A DNA stretch of 16,264 nt from Oscillospiraceae bacterium (GCA_900768675.1 CAAGDT010000036.1:1-16264); one strand, 5' to 3'. Counted from the stretch's first letter, positions 7,005 through 14,017 are shown. Numbers and translations: made by a program. Notes: generated by a model from the letters alone, not told the origin.

Positions 7005-8022
7005 TGTATTCGGACTTACCGAGAAGCTTTCAAGGCTCTGCGGAACAAGCGGAGATGAGTCGGAGGTGCGGGATTTCATAAAATCCTGCCTGCCTGCTGA
7101 CTGCGAAGCAAAAACCGACAGTATCGGCAATCTTATCGTTTTCCGTAAGGGCAGGACTGCCCCTAAAAATAAGGTTATGCTTTGCGCCCACATGGACGAG
7201 GTGGGCTTTATAGTAACCGCTGTCACCGAGGACGGGCGGCTTAAGTTCTCCCCCGTTGGCGGAATCAATCCCGCCGTTGTTTTCGGTCGGCAGGTTGTTT
7301 TCAAAAACGGCATTGTGGGCGTAATCGCCGCAAAGCCTATCCACCTGCTCACCGACGAGGAAAAGGAACTACAGCCGAAAATCGCCGACCTTGCTATTGA
7401 TATAGGTGCAGTAAGCAGGTTGGAGGCGGAAAAGCTGGTAGCTCCCGGAGATTTCTGCTATTTCAGAAGCGAATACGAGGAGTTCGGCGACGGCTTCATT
7501 AAAGGCAAGGCGCTGGACGACAGAGCGGGCTGCGCTATGCTGCTGTGCCTGTTGCAGAACGAGCCGCAGTACGATTTTTACGCCGTTTTTACCGTGCAGG
7601 AGGAAATCGGCACAAGAGGCGCTCTCTGCGCCGCCTACAACGTTAAGCCGGATATGGCGATTGTGCTTGAAACAACAACCGCCTGCGATATTCCCGGAAG
7701 CGAGGAGGAAAAGGCGGTGTGCCACCTGGGCAAAGGCGCAGTTGCTTCCTTTATGGATAAAGGTACGATTTACGACAGAGAGCTTTACCGCCTGTCCTTT
7801 GAATGTGCGGCGGCGGCGGACGTTTCCTGCCAGACAAAAACCCTTGTTGCAGGCGGAAACGACAGCGGCGCTATCCATAAGGCAGTAGGCGGAATAAGAA
7901 CGGCGGCGCTTTCCGTTCCCACCCGCTACCTCCACTCCCCCGCCTGCGTGATGAAAAAAACGGACGTCCTGGCGGTAATGAAAACCGCCGAGGCTCTTGC
8001 GCTGAGGCTTGCGGAGCTGTAA
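6997..8022 (+). CDS. M42 family metallopeptidase (aminopeptidase), second paralogue
   Basis: 341 residues, clearly related to the preceding gene. The ligand set is H65 and D67 in AHMDEVG, D174 in KALDDRAG, E202 and E203 in QEEIGTRG, E225 in VLETTT and H313 in YLHSPACV. It differs from the first paralogue in having Glu rather than Asp at the third ligand position, a change tolerated in the family that can alter metal or substrate preference. ATG 6997 lies inside the end of the upstream gene (eight-base overlap) and uses GGGAGG at 6983-6988; a GTG at 6988 is a less likely start. The overlap suggests coupled translation and near-equal production of the two peptidases. The downstream acetyltransferase overlaps its stop codon by one base. 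Confidence 0.92.
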   Translation: MYDVFGLTEKLSRLCGTSGDESEVRDFIKSCLPADCEAKTDSIGNLIVFRKGRTAPKNKVMLCAHMDEVGFIVTAVTEDGRLKFSPVGGINPAVVFGRQVVFKNGIVGVIAAKPIHLLTDEEKELQPKIADLAIDIGAVSRLEAEKLVAPGDFCYFRSEYEEFGDGFIKGKALDDRAGCAMLLCLLQNEPQYDFYAVFTVQEEIGTRGALCAAYNVKPDMAIVLETTTACDIPGSEEEKAVCHLGKGAVASFMDKGTIYDRELYRLSFECAAAADVSCQTKTLVAGGNDSGAIHKAVGGIRTAALSVPTRYLHSPACVMKKTDVLAVMKTAEALALRLAEL

Positions 8023-8738
8023 TGCTGAAACAGGTCTACAGCCTTAAGGAGCTTTTCCCCGAAAGCTATACCCCCGATATTTTTTCGGGGAAAATAAAGG
8101 CGCTTGCCCTTGCCTACGGCTTTAATTACCCTTTCTGCCGCTTTTTTGTGCAGGATTGCGGCGGGGCGATTGCAGACTACTACGGCGAGGGAGTTCTTTT
8201 CGCTCCCCCGGATTACAGCGGCGGCGAGGAGCTTGTCCATTTTCGTAAAGCTTCGGGAATGAAAAGCATTATAATGTCGGCAAATACCTGCGAAAAAGCA
8301 GGACTCGGGAGCGCCGCCCCGAAAAGCCTTATTATGGCTTACTGCGGCGAAAAGGAGCGGGAAAGACCTGTCGGTTTAAGAACAGACCTGCCCTATGAGA
8401 AGGTTTTCGATATACTTAAGGACGGCTTTCCTCTTGATTTCGACGCCTGGTACCCCGACGTCTGCCACTTTGTCCGCCACGGAATTTCAAAGGTTTTTGC
8501 AATAGAGGGAAAAGCGACTGCAACGGTTATGTTCTCTCTTGAGGGCGTTTCACTTATTTCTTATGTTGCTTCGGCGAAAACCGAGCGTGGAAAGGGCTAT
8601 GCCTTGGCGCTGGTTTCCTATATTGCCGCTAAGGAGCAGAAGCGAGGCTTTACGCCCTATGTAATCTGCGAAAAAGAGCTTTGTCGCTTCTATGAAAAGG
8701 CGGGCTTCACGGCAATCGGCGAAGCCGCTGCAATCTGA
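8022..8738 (+). CDS. GNAT family N-acetyltransferase
   Basis: 238 residues. The C-terminal part carries the GNAT acetyl-CoA fold: the strand SLISYVAS (about 177-184), then the pyrophosphate-binding ERGKGYALALVSY (188-200) matching R/QxxGxG/A, and the closing RFYEKAGF (about 222-229). The N-terminal half (about 1-150) is less typical and may be a second, degenerate GNAT half, as in two-domain members. The function is acetyl transfer from acetyl-CoA to an unidentified amine. The ATG overlaps the stop of the M42 gene (TAATG), so it belongs to that operon. A role in modifying peptides or amino acids released by the peptidases is conceivable but is inference only. Confidence 0.82.
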   Translation: MLKQVYSLKELFPESYTPDIFSGKIKALALAYGFNYPFCRFFVQDCGGAIADYYGEGVLFAPPDYSGGEELVHFRKASGMKSIIMSANTCEKAGLGSAAPKSLIMAYCGEKERERPVGLRTDLPYEKVFDILKDGFPLDFDAWYPDVCHFVRHGISKVFAIEGKATATVMFSLEGVSLISYVASAKTERGKGYALALVSYIAAKEQKRGFTPYVICEKELCRFYEKAGFTAIGEAAAI

Positions 8739-8890
8739 AAATTCTGTTTTTCTCTCAAAATCTCTTTTCTCTCAAAAAATATTGAAAGTTTCGCTCAAGC
8801 CTTTTCAAAGGCTTGCAGGTTCTTAGGGCAGCGCCCTAAGTCGCCATCCGCAGATGGCGAAATCTCCTCTCTCAAAATCTAAAATTCTCT
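8739..8890. repeat. Intergenic repeat element C: three tandem hairpins between CTCTCAAAATCT tracts
   Basis: Between the GNAT stop and the next ribosome binding site are CTCTCAAAATCT-type tracts on both sides (8755-8780 and 8865-8890, in direct orientation) and three perfect hairpins in a row: CAAGCCTTT/AAAGGCTTG (8796-8815), CTTAGGGC/GCCCTAAG (8822-8840) and TCGCCATC/GATGGCGA (8841-8860). The motif TTGAAAGTTTCGC before the first hairpin resembles CTGAAAGTTTTTCGC in element A (around 950-963), so C seems to be a short relative of A and B. None of the hairpins is followed by a T-run. Confidence 0.75.
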
Positions 8891-8907
8891 CAAAAGGACG
8901 GTATCTT

Positions 8908-10185
8908 ATGAGCAGCTATTTCAACATAGACAAACGACTTGAAGCCCTTGGCGAAAAGGCGGAGGAAATTTCCGCCGAAGCATTCGCAAGAATTGACGCA
9001 ACTGCCCGCTGCAACAGCGAAAAGGTCTTAAAGGCCTTTATCGACAACAGAGTAGGCGAGCTGCACTTAAAGGGCACAACGGGCTACGGCTACGGTGACG
9101 ACGGACGGGATAAGCTTGACGGTGTTTTCGCTCAGGTTTTAGGCGCAGAGGACGCACTTGTGCGCCATAACTTCGTAAACGGTACCCACGCTATTTCAAC
9201 AGCCCTTTTCGGCGTTCTTCGCCCCGGAGATTTAATGCTTTCCCTTACGGGCGAGCCCTACGATACCCTTAAGGAAGTCATTTTTGGGGAAAAAGGCGGC
9301 TCTCTCTCGGAGTTCGGCGTGAAGTACGACCAGATTGACCTGCTCCCGGACGGACACGTTAATTTCGGTCAGATAGGCGAGCGGGCAAGAGCCTGCAAGG
9401 TTGCCTATATCCAGCGCTCCAGAGGTTACAGCCTGCGCCCCTCCCTTACAATCTCCGAAATAAGCGAGATGATTGACGCAGTACGGCTTGTAAATCCGAC
9501 TGCAATAATAGTCGTTGATAACTGCTACGGCGAGCTTGTGGAAAGGGTTGAGCCTTGTGACGTTGGTGCAGACCTTATAATCGGCTCACTTATCAAAAAC
9601 CTCGGCGGCGGAATTGCTGAAACAGGCGGCTACATAGCAGGTAAAAAGGAATATATCGAGCTTTGCGCCTACCGCCTTACAACAGTAGGTACAGGCAAGG
9701 AGGTTGGATGCAGCCTTAATCAGAACAGAGGAATGTATCTCGGTCTTTTCAATGCTCCCTCGGTGGTTGCCTCCGCAGTAAAAACCGCAACCTTTGCTTC
9801 CGCCTTCTTCTCTCTGCTCGGCTTTGAAGCCTTCCCGGGCTACAACGAATACCGCACGGATATTATTACTGCAATAAAATTAGGCTCAAGAAAAGCCCTT
9901 ATCGCCTTCTGCGAGGGTATCCAGTCCGGAAGCCCCGTTGACAGCTTCGTTACCCCCGAGCCATGGGATATGCCCGGCTACGACAGTCAGGTAATTATGG
10001 CGGCGGGTGCATTCACAATGGGCGCTTCAATCGAGCTTTCCGCAGACGCACCTCTGCGTGACCCATTTGCAGTATGGCTTCAGGGCGGAATTACCTACGA
10101 TACGGGAAGAATGGGAATACTTTTAGCGGCGCAAAGGCTGCTTGACAAGGGTATAATTACACTTCCCGAGAAAGAAGAAGGCTGA
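8908..10185 (+). CDS. PLP-dependent enzyme, methionine gamma-lyase / aluminium resistance protein family
   Basis: 425 residues, the usual length for this fold-type I family, which is often annotated as aluminium resistance protein or methionine gamma-lyase family. The N-terminal HLKGTTGYGYGDDGRDKLD (53-71) is typical. VRHNFVNGTHAI (85-96) contributes cofactor contacts, VVDNCYGE (202-209) holds the aspartate expected to bind the pyridine nitrogen (D204), and GSLIKNLGGG (226-235) supplies the Schiff-base lysine K230. The true substrate of these enzymes is not settled; cleavage of sulfur amino acids is inferred. An in-frame ATG at 8854 would start within the hairpins of element C; ATG 8908 has AAAGGA at 8893-8898 and starts a conserved N-terminus, so I chose it. 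The stop codon is part of the outer helix of the structured RNA candidate at 10183. Confidence 0.9.
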   Translation: MSSYFNIDKRLEALGEKAEEISAEAFARIDATARCNSEKVLKAFIDNRVGELHLKGTTGYGYGDDGRDKLDGVFAQVLGAEDALVRHNFVNGTHAISTALFGVLRPGDLMLSLTGEPYDTLKEVIFGEKGGSLSEFGVKYDQIDLLPDGHVNFGQIGERARACKVAYIQRSRGYSLRPSLTISEISEMIDAVRLVNPTAIIVVDNCYGELVERVEPCDVGADLIIGSLIKNLGGGIAETGGYIAGKKEYIELCAYRLTTVGTGKEVGCSLNQNRGMYLGLFNAPSVVASAVKTATFASAFFSLLGFEAFPGYNEYRTDIITAIKLGSRKALIAFCEGIQSGSPVDSFVTPEPWDMPGYDSQVIMAAGAFTMGASIELSADAPLRDPFAVWLQGGITYDTGRMGILLAAQRLLDKGIITLPEKEEG

Positions 10186-10277
10186 CGATAAACCGCCATC
10201 TGCGTCGTCAACCGCATAACGGCAGGCACAAAGCCTAGCCGTAATACGGTTTCCTAGCATCTGACGATTTCTCGTCA
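10183..10277 (+). ncRNA. Candidate structured RNA, copy 1 (short form)
   Basis: About 95 bases overlapping the stop codon of the preceding gene. Proposed helices: P1 TGACG 10183-10187 with CGTCA 10273-10277; P2 TCGTCA 10205-10210 with TGACGA 10262-10267; P3 ACCGCAT 10211-10217 with ATACGGT 10244-10250 (one mismatch); and P4 CGGCAGGC/GCCTaGCCG 10220-10227 with 10233-10241, with an ACAAA loop and a bulged A. The second copy at 15679 shares identical 18-, 24- and 15-base segments, while paired bases in P1, P2 and P3 change in a compensatory way. G-U wobbles in copy 2 fit only if the RNA is read on this strand. I do not recognise it as a named family. No terminator T-run follows. Confidence 0.65.
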
Positions 10278-10307
10278 CCCTTATGATATATTGAAAGAAG
10301 ACTGAAA

Positions 10308-10997
10308 ATGAAAAGAATCAGAAGAAAATACGATATTCTGGGCAAGAAATTTGCGGTTGAAGGTACGCTTGTAAAAGACGGAGTTTTCTCCTGCACCGCC
10401 GAGGGCAAAACCGCCTATATCCTAAGCGAAAACGGCAGGGGCGAATTTACCGCCGCTGCCGTAATCGGAACAGAAGCGGGCGAGGAAAAGCTTGTGCTTG
10501 TTCCTACGGAGCTTTACGGAAAAGAAGCCTGCTATGAGTGCAACATAGTCCACGCTTTAGGCGGCCTTTTCGGCGAAACCGACAGGCTTTTCCCCAAGTT
10601 CGAGAAAACCTCGGGAGCGGTTATGTACACTGAAAAGGAGGGCGAGCGGCGCTACCTGCTGATAAAGAATGAAAGCGGCCATATCGGCTTTCCGAAAGGT
10701 CATATCGAATACGGCGAAACCGAGCTTATGAACGCAGAGCGGGAGGTTTTCGAGGAAACCGGGCTTCCCTTTTCTCCCGCCGAGGGTTTTCGCCGTGAAT
10801 ACACCTTTACAACCCTTGAAGACACCATAAAAACCGGGGTTTTCTTCCTTTCCCACTACGACTACCGCCCGCCGAAAATCCAGCAGGAGGAAGTGCTTGA
10901 CGACTGGCTGCTGCCCTACGAAAAGGCGCTGGAATTACTGAACTTCCCGCAGGACAGGGAGATTTTACGGGCTGCCGAAGCATTTTTAACCCGATAA
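10308..10997 (+). CDS. Nudix hydrolase with N-terminal extension
   Basis: 229 residues. The complete Nudix box lies at residues 131-153 (GHIEYGETELMNAE then REVFEETGL), matching Gx5Ex7REUxEExGU, with the catalytic metal-binding glutamates E146, E149 and E150. The C-terminal half resembles Ap4A-type or (d)NTP pyrophosphohydrolases (about residues 103-229). The first 100 or so residues form a separate segment, containing a YECN stretch near 75-79, that I do not recognise. The substrate is therefore uncertain: a dinucleoside polyphosphate or another nucleoside diphosphate linked to X. The ribosome binding site is weak (AAAGAAGA about 7 bases upstream), and no strong promoter was found; the structured RNA candidate ends 30 bases before the start. 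Its TAA abuts the stop of the convergent lipoprotein gene with no gap. Confidence 0.88.
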   Translation: MKRIRRKYDILGKKFAVEGTLVKDGVFSCTAEGKTAYILSENGRGEFTAAAVIGTEAGEEKLVLVPTELYGKEACYECNIVHALGGLFGETDRLFPKFEKTSGAVMYTEKEGERRYLLIKNESGHIGFPKGHIEYGETELMNAEREVFEETGLPFSPAEGFRREYTFTTLEDTIKTGVFFLSHYDYRPPKIQQEEVLDDWLLPYEKALELLNFPQDREILRAAEAFLTR

Positions 10998-11402
10998 TCA
11001 GCTTCTTATCCCCCTCATTCCCCCGTCAAGTTCAAGAGAAGCCACGTCTCCGCCGATAATCTTTCCTTCGTAAACGATAACGTGAGCCTCGGTATTTTCG
11101 GTGTGTTCCCCGTTTACGCTGACAACCGGGTATGTATAAACCGTAGCCTCGCAGGAGCGGTAGCTGTAAAGGTCGAAGCCCTGCTCCTTCTGAAGCTTGT
11201 TGTAGTTTTCGTAAACCTCGCCGAACTCCGAGGGGATTACTATGCTTTTTGTTGCAGGACTGCCCGCTGTGCAGATTTTGTTGTCCGAGAGGAATTTTGC
11301 AATATCCTCCTTGCTCTTTGCCGCAGGCTCTCCCTTGCAGGAACACATGCAGGCAAGCAGGGCTGCAATAAGAACAAATACCCGAACAGATTTATTATTC
11401 AT
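10998..11402 (-). CDS. Small lipoprotein, DUF4830-like
   Basis: 134 residues. The N-terminus is a lipoprotein signal (MNNKSVRVFVLIAALLA then CMCSC), with lipidation possible at C18, C20 or C22. The mature part carries IPSEFGEVYENYNKLQKEQG (about 56-75), a YTYPV strand, and KIIGGDVASLELDGGMRG near the end. This IP.EF..vYe.YN.lQ pattern with a terminal IIGGD is what I recall for DUF4830, a clostridial extracytoplasmic domain of unknown function. The start is supported by AAAGGAGAG about seven bases upstream of ATG 11402. It diverges from the ABC ATPase gene and converges on the Nudix gene with directly adjacent stop codons and no terminator between them. Confidence 0.78.
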   Translation of the reverse strand: MNNKSVRVFVLIAALLACMCSCKGEPAAKSKEDIAKFLSDNKICTAGSPATKSIVIPSEFGEVYENYNKLQKEQGFDLYSYRSCEATVYTYPVVSVNGEHTENTEAHVIVYEGKIIGGDVASLELDGGMRGIRS

Positions 11403-11519
11403 AAAGCTCTCCTTTTATTGCTTTTCAACAAATTTACGGCTCTCTTTTTGCCGCTTGTGAAAGTATATGATATATTTTGAACAAAAAGTATAGGGTCAAG
11501 TAAGCAAAGTTAACAAAAA

Positions 11520-11563
11520 TATTTTCGGGCAGCCGCCAAAAGGGGCGAAAAAGCCCGAAAATA
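11520..11563. promoter_or_regulatory. Long perfect hairpin/dyad upstream of the ABC ATPase gene
   Basis: TATTTTCGGGC (11520-11530) pairs perfectly with GCCCGAAAATA (11553-11563). Inside it CGCC (11534-11537) can pair with GGCG (11544-11547). Outside it, AACAAA (from about 11512) and TTTGTT (from about 11571) could add pairs across short bulges. It is not followed by a T-run on either strand and lies about 110 bases upstream of the predicted promoter. It may be an operator dyad or part of a longer leader. The rest of the 337-base gap (11403-11739) is AT-rich with no further gene. Confidence 0.55.
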
Positions 11564-11673
11564 CGCCGATATTTGTTGATAATAACCACAAAAAACAGCG
11601 GCGATTTGGTGGGTTTTGTGTGCGTTAGTCATTTTCCATAAAGCATAAAGATAATTTTTAGTAAATTAGGTAC

Positions 11674-11702
11674 TTACATTTTATTTCAATTTTTGTTATT
11701 AT
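11674..11702 (+). promoter_or_regulatory. Sigma-70 type promoter for the ABC ATPase gene
   Basis: -35 TTACAT (11674-11679), 17-base spacer, -10 TATTAT (11697-11702). The predicted start near 11709 gives a leader of about 30 bases with the strong ribosome binding site AGGAGG at 11727-11732. Confidence 0.6.
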
Positions 11703-11739
11703 ATATTTGTAAAAAAATTACCCTACAGGAGGTCATATA

Positions 11740-12882
11740 ATGGCAAGTTTATCACTCAGAGGCATATATAAGCGCTACCCCGGCGGCGTTGTTGCTGTAT
11801 CCGATTTCTCCATGAACATCAAGGATAAGGAATTCATTATCCTCGTAGGTCCTTCCGGCTGCGGAAAGTCCACAACACTGCGTATGATTGCAGGTCTTGA
11901 AGAAATCTCCGAAGGCGAACTCTTCATCGGCGACAGACTCGTAAACGACGTTGCTCCTAAGGACAGAGATATCGCGATGGTTTTCCAGAACTACGCTCTT
12001 TATCCTCATATGACAGTTTTTGAGAACATGGCTTTCGGCTTAAAGCTCAGAAAGGTTCCCAAGGACGAAATCAAGAAGCTTGTTGAAGAAGCTGCTAAGA
12101 TTCTCGACATCGCACACCTTCTCGACAGAAAGCCCAAGGCTTTATCCGGTGGTCAGAGACAGCGTGTTGCTTTAGGCCGTGCTATCGTTCGTGACCCTCA
12201 GGTATTCTTACTTGACGAGCCTCTCTCAAACCTTGACGCTAAGCTGCGTGCACAGATGAGAACCGAGTTATCCAAGCTCCATAAGAAGCTCGGTACAACA
12301 TTTATCTACGTAACACATGACCAGATCGAAGCTATGACAATGGGTGACAGAATCGTAGTTATGAAGGACGGTTATATCCAGCAGATTGACTCTCCTCTCA
12401 ACCTCTACGAAAACCCTGTAAACAAGTTCGTTGCAGGCTTCATCGGCACACCTCAGATGAACTTCATCAACGCTAAGCTCATCATGATGAACGGCAAGTA
12501 CACAGTAGAATTCGGTTCTGAAGACACCAAGACCTCCAGAGGCAGAAAGTTCTACGTTGAAATCCCCAGTGCTAAGGCTGACGCTGAAACCCTCAACTAC
12601 TACGTTGACAAGGAAGTTATCCTCGGCGTTCGTCCTGAGAGCATCCACGACGAGGAAATGTTCCTCTCCGCTGCTACAACAGGTATCATCGAAGCTAACG
12701 TTGACGTAACAGAAATGATGGGTGCTGAAACATACCTCTACCTCACCTGCGAAGGTATGCCTATCACAGCAAGAGTATCTCCTCGCTGCGCTGCTCGTCC
12801 TCAGGATGTTGTTAAGCTCGCTATCGATCCTAACAAGATTCACCTCTTCGACGCTTCCGACGAACACGCAATTCTTTCCTAA
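11740..12882 (+). CDS. ugpC: Sugar-importer type ABC transporter ATP-binding protein (UgpC/MsmK/MalK family)
   Basis: 380 residues, the standard length of carbohydrate-importer ATPases. It shows Walker A GPSGCGKST (37-45), the Q-loop Q83 in VFQNYALYPHMTV, signature LSGGQRQRVALGRA (135-148), Walker B VFLLDE (155-160) with the D-loop SNLDAKLR, and switch H193 in VTHDQ. The C-terminal 140 residues form the TOBE/OB regulatory domain, with GFIGTPQMNF and VRPESIH as landmarks. No permease or binding-protein gene is nearby, which fits the known MsmK/MsiK arrangement in which one shared ATPase energises several separately encoded sugar importers (inference). Codon choice is dominated by GCT, CTC, ATC and AAG, unlike its neighbours, suggesting high expression. 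ATG 11740 follows AGGAGG by seven bases. A perfect terminator follows. Confidence 0.93.
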   Translation: MASLSLRGIYKRYPGGVVAVSDFSMNIKDKEFIILVGPSGCGKSTTLRMIAGLEEISEGELFIGDRLVNDVAPKDRDIAMVFQNYALYPHMTVFENMAFGLKLRKVPKDEIKKLVEEAAKILDIAHLLDRKPKALSGGQRQRVALGRAIVRDPQVFLLDEPLSNLDAKLRAQMRTELSKLHKKLGTTFIYVTHDQIEAMTMGDRIVVMKDGYIQQIDSPLNLYENPVNKFVAGFIGTPQMNFINAKLIMMNGKYTVEFGSEDTKTSRGRKFYVEIPSAKADAETLNYYVDKEVILGVRPESIHDEEMFLSAATTGIIEANVDVTEMMGAETYLYLTCEGMPITARVSPRCAARPQDVVKLAIDPNKIHLFDASDEHAILS

Positions 12883-12898
12883 TCGAAACAATTATAAG

Positions 12899-12930
12899 AA
12901 CGCCGTGCCGATTATCGGCACGGCGTTTTT
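12899..12930 (+). terminator. Intrinsic terminator after the ABC ATPase gene
   Basis: A perfect 12-bp stem, AACGCCGTGCCG (12899-12910) with CGGCACGGCGTT (12916-12927), has the five-base loop ATTAT and ends in a T-run to 12930. Confidence 0.93.
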
Positions 12931-12953
12931 GTATAATAAGAAAGGAGATTTTT

Positions 12954-13541
12954 ATGGTTGATATTGAGGCTGTTAAAGCCGAATTTACAGAAATTTACAC
13001 CGAAAATATAAAGCGTGAGGGCGCAGATAAGCTTCTGGACTACCTTACCAACAAGTGCGATTTCTTTACCGCTCCTGCCAGTACCCGCTATCACAGCGCC
13101 TTTGAGGGTGGACTTGCCCAGCACTCCATAAACGTGTACCGCTGTCTTAAGGATTACCTTGAACGCCCGAGAGTTAAGGAGGTCTATAAGCTGGATAAAT
13201 ATACCGACGAGCAGATTGCAATAGTTGCCCTGCTTCACGATATGTGCAAAATCGACTGCTACAAGGTAGACTACCGCAACGCAAAAAACGAGCAGGGACA
13301 GTGGGAAAAGGTGCCCTACTTCAAAATGGAGGACTCCCTTCCCTACGGCCACGGCGAAAAGTCCGTCTATATGATAAGCGGCTTTATGCGGCTTTCCCGT
13401 GAGGAAGCTATGGCTATCCGCTGGCACATGGGCTTTTCGGGAACCGAGGACAACAACCTCGTTGGCAGAGCTCTTGAAGCCTTCCCTCTTGCTTTTGCCC
13501 TTGCAACCGCCGATATGGAGGCTTCTTATTTTCTGGAATAA
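12954..13541 (+). CDS. HD-domain phosphohydrolase-like protein
   Basis: 195 residues. HD superfamily metal ligands are in order: H57 in LAQHSINV, H95-D96 in ALLHDMCKI, H133 in PYGHGEK, H158 in IRWHMGF and a late aspartate, D187, in TADMEA. This set is typical of HD phosphohydrolases acting on nucleotides or nucleic-acid-derived phosphates; the substrate is not evident. The start has AAAGGAG at 12941-12947, seven bases before ATG. A TATAAT at 12932-12937 lies too close to the start codon to be the promoter, so transcription may come from read-through of the preceding terminator or from a site not recognised. An intrinsic terminator follows, so the gene is likely a single unit. Confidence 0.85.
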   Translation: MVDIEAVKAEFTEIYTENIKREGADKLLDYLTNKCDFFTAPASTRYHSAFEGGLAQHSINVYRCLKDYLERPRVKEVYKLDKYTDEQIAIVALLHDMCKIDCYKVDYRNAKNEQGQWEKVPYFKMEDSLPYGHGEKSVYMISGFMRLSREEAMAIRWHMGFSGTEDNNLVGRALEAFPLAFALATADMEASYFLE

Positions 13542-13548
13542 GCGATAT

Positions 13549-13579
13549 AAAATCCGTCGAAATAATCGGCGGATTTTTT
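13549..13579 (+). terminator. Intrinsic terminator after the HD-domain gene
   Basis: An 11-bp stem with one G-T wobble, AAAATCCGTCG (13549-13559) with CGGCGGATTTT (13567-13577), has a seven-base loop and continues into T residues. Confidence 0.88.
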
Positions 13580-13662
13580 AATATTTTTCAAATTTATACC
13601 TTTGCCGCCATTGAATAACCGCCCGTAATCGGTGAAAAATACTTCTGAAAGGAATGATAAAA

Positions 13663-13974
13663 ATGGCGACAATTGCAGTAAACGAGAAAAATTTTGCTTC
13701 CGAGGTAACAGCAAGCACTCTCCCGGTGCTGGTGGATTTTTATGCGGAGTGGTGCAGTCCCTGCCGAATGGTAGCGCCCCTGCTTGAAACCCTTAGCGGG
13801 GAGCTGGAGGGAAAGGCGAAGTTTGCGAAGGTTGAGGTTTCCGAAAATCCCGACCTTGCCCGCCGTTATCGGGTGCAAAGCGTGCCTACAATGATGGTTT
13901 TCAGAAATGGAAGGGTTACAGATACTCTTGTAGGTGCAGTAGGCAAGGAGCAGATAGCAGGCATAATAACCTGA
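13663..13974 (+). CDS. trxA: Thioredoxin with WCSPC active site
   Basis: 103 residues, normal thioredoxin length; a cytoplasmic dithiol-disulfide oxidoreductase. The sequence shows LVDFYAEW, then the redox pair C31 and C34 in WCSPCR, the cis-proline loop SVPTMMVF and the terminal helix. The dipeptide between the cysteines is SP rather than the common GP, which may shift the redox potential (inference). ATG 13663 stands nine bases after AAAGGA; the alternative ATG 13654 directly touches the AAAGGA and is rejected. No thioredoxin reductase is in the window. It lies downstream of the HD-domain terminator; I found no convincing promoter in the 120-base gap. A strong hairpin lacking a T-run follows the stop codon. 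Confidence 0.93.
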   Translation: MATIAVNEKNFASEVTASTLPVLVDFYAEWCSPCRMVAPLLETLSGELEGKAKFAKVEVSENPDLARRYRVQSVPTMMVFRNGRVTDTLVGAVGKEQIAGIIT

Positions 13975-13980
13975 GCCTTT

Positions 13981-14017
13981 CCGCCGCAAAGCCTGAAATC
14001 TGTCAGCTTTGCGGCGG
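13981..14017. terminator. Strong hairpin after thioredoxin, possible non-canonical terminator
   Basis: A perfect 12-bp stem, CCGCCGCAAAGC (13981-13992) with GCTTTGCGGCGG (14006-14017), and a 13-base loop start a few bases after the thioredoxin stop. No T-run follows on either strand, so intrinsic termination is uncertain; it may protect the 3' end of the message. Confidence 0.5.

Noticed and set aside
10183..10277. c-di-GMP or fluoride riboswitch, suggested by short matches such as CAAAGCC and CTAGC
   Set aside because: The helix order and conserved core differ, the element follows stop codons and is not reliably in a 5' leader, and copy 2 lies between convergent genes.
11032..11480. Alternative frames overlapping the DUF4830-like lipoprotein on both strands
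   Set aside because: The minus-strand frame 10998-11402 has a proper ribosome binding site, signal peptide and family motif; the others have none.
12932..12937. TATAAT just upstream of the HD-domain gene as a promoter
   Set aside because: It is only 17 bases before the ATG, so transcription would begin inside the ribosome binding site, and the -35 position falls in the terminator hairpin.
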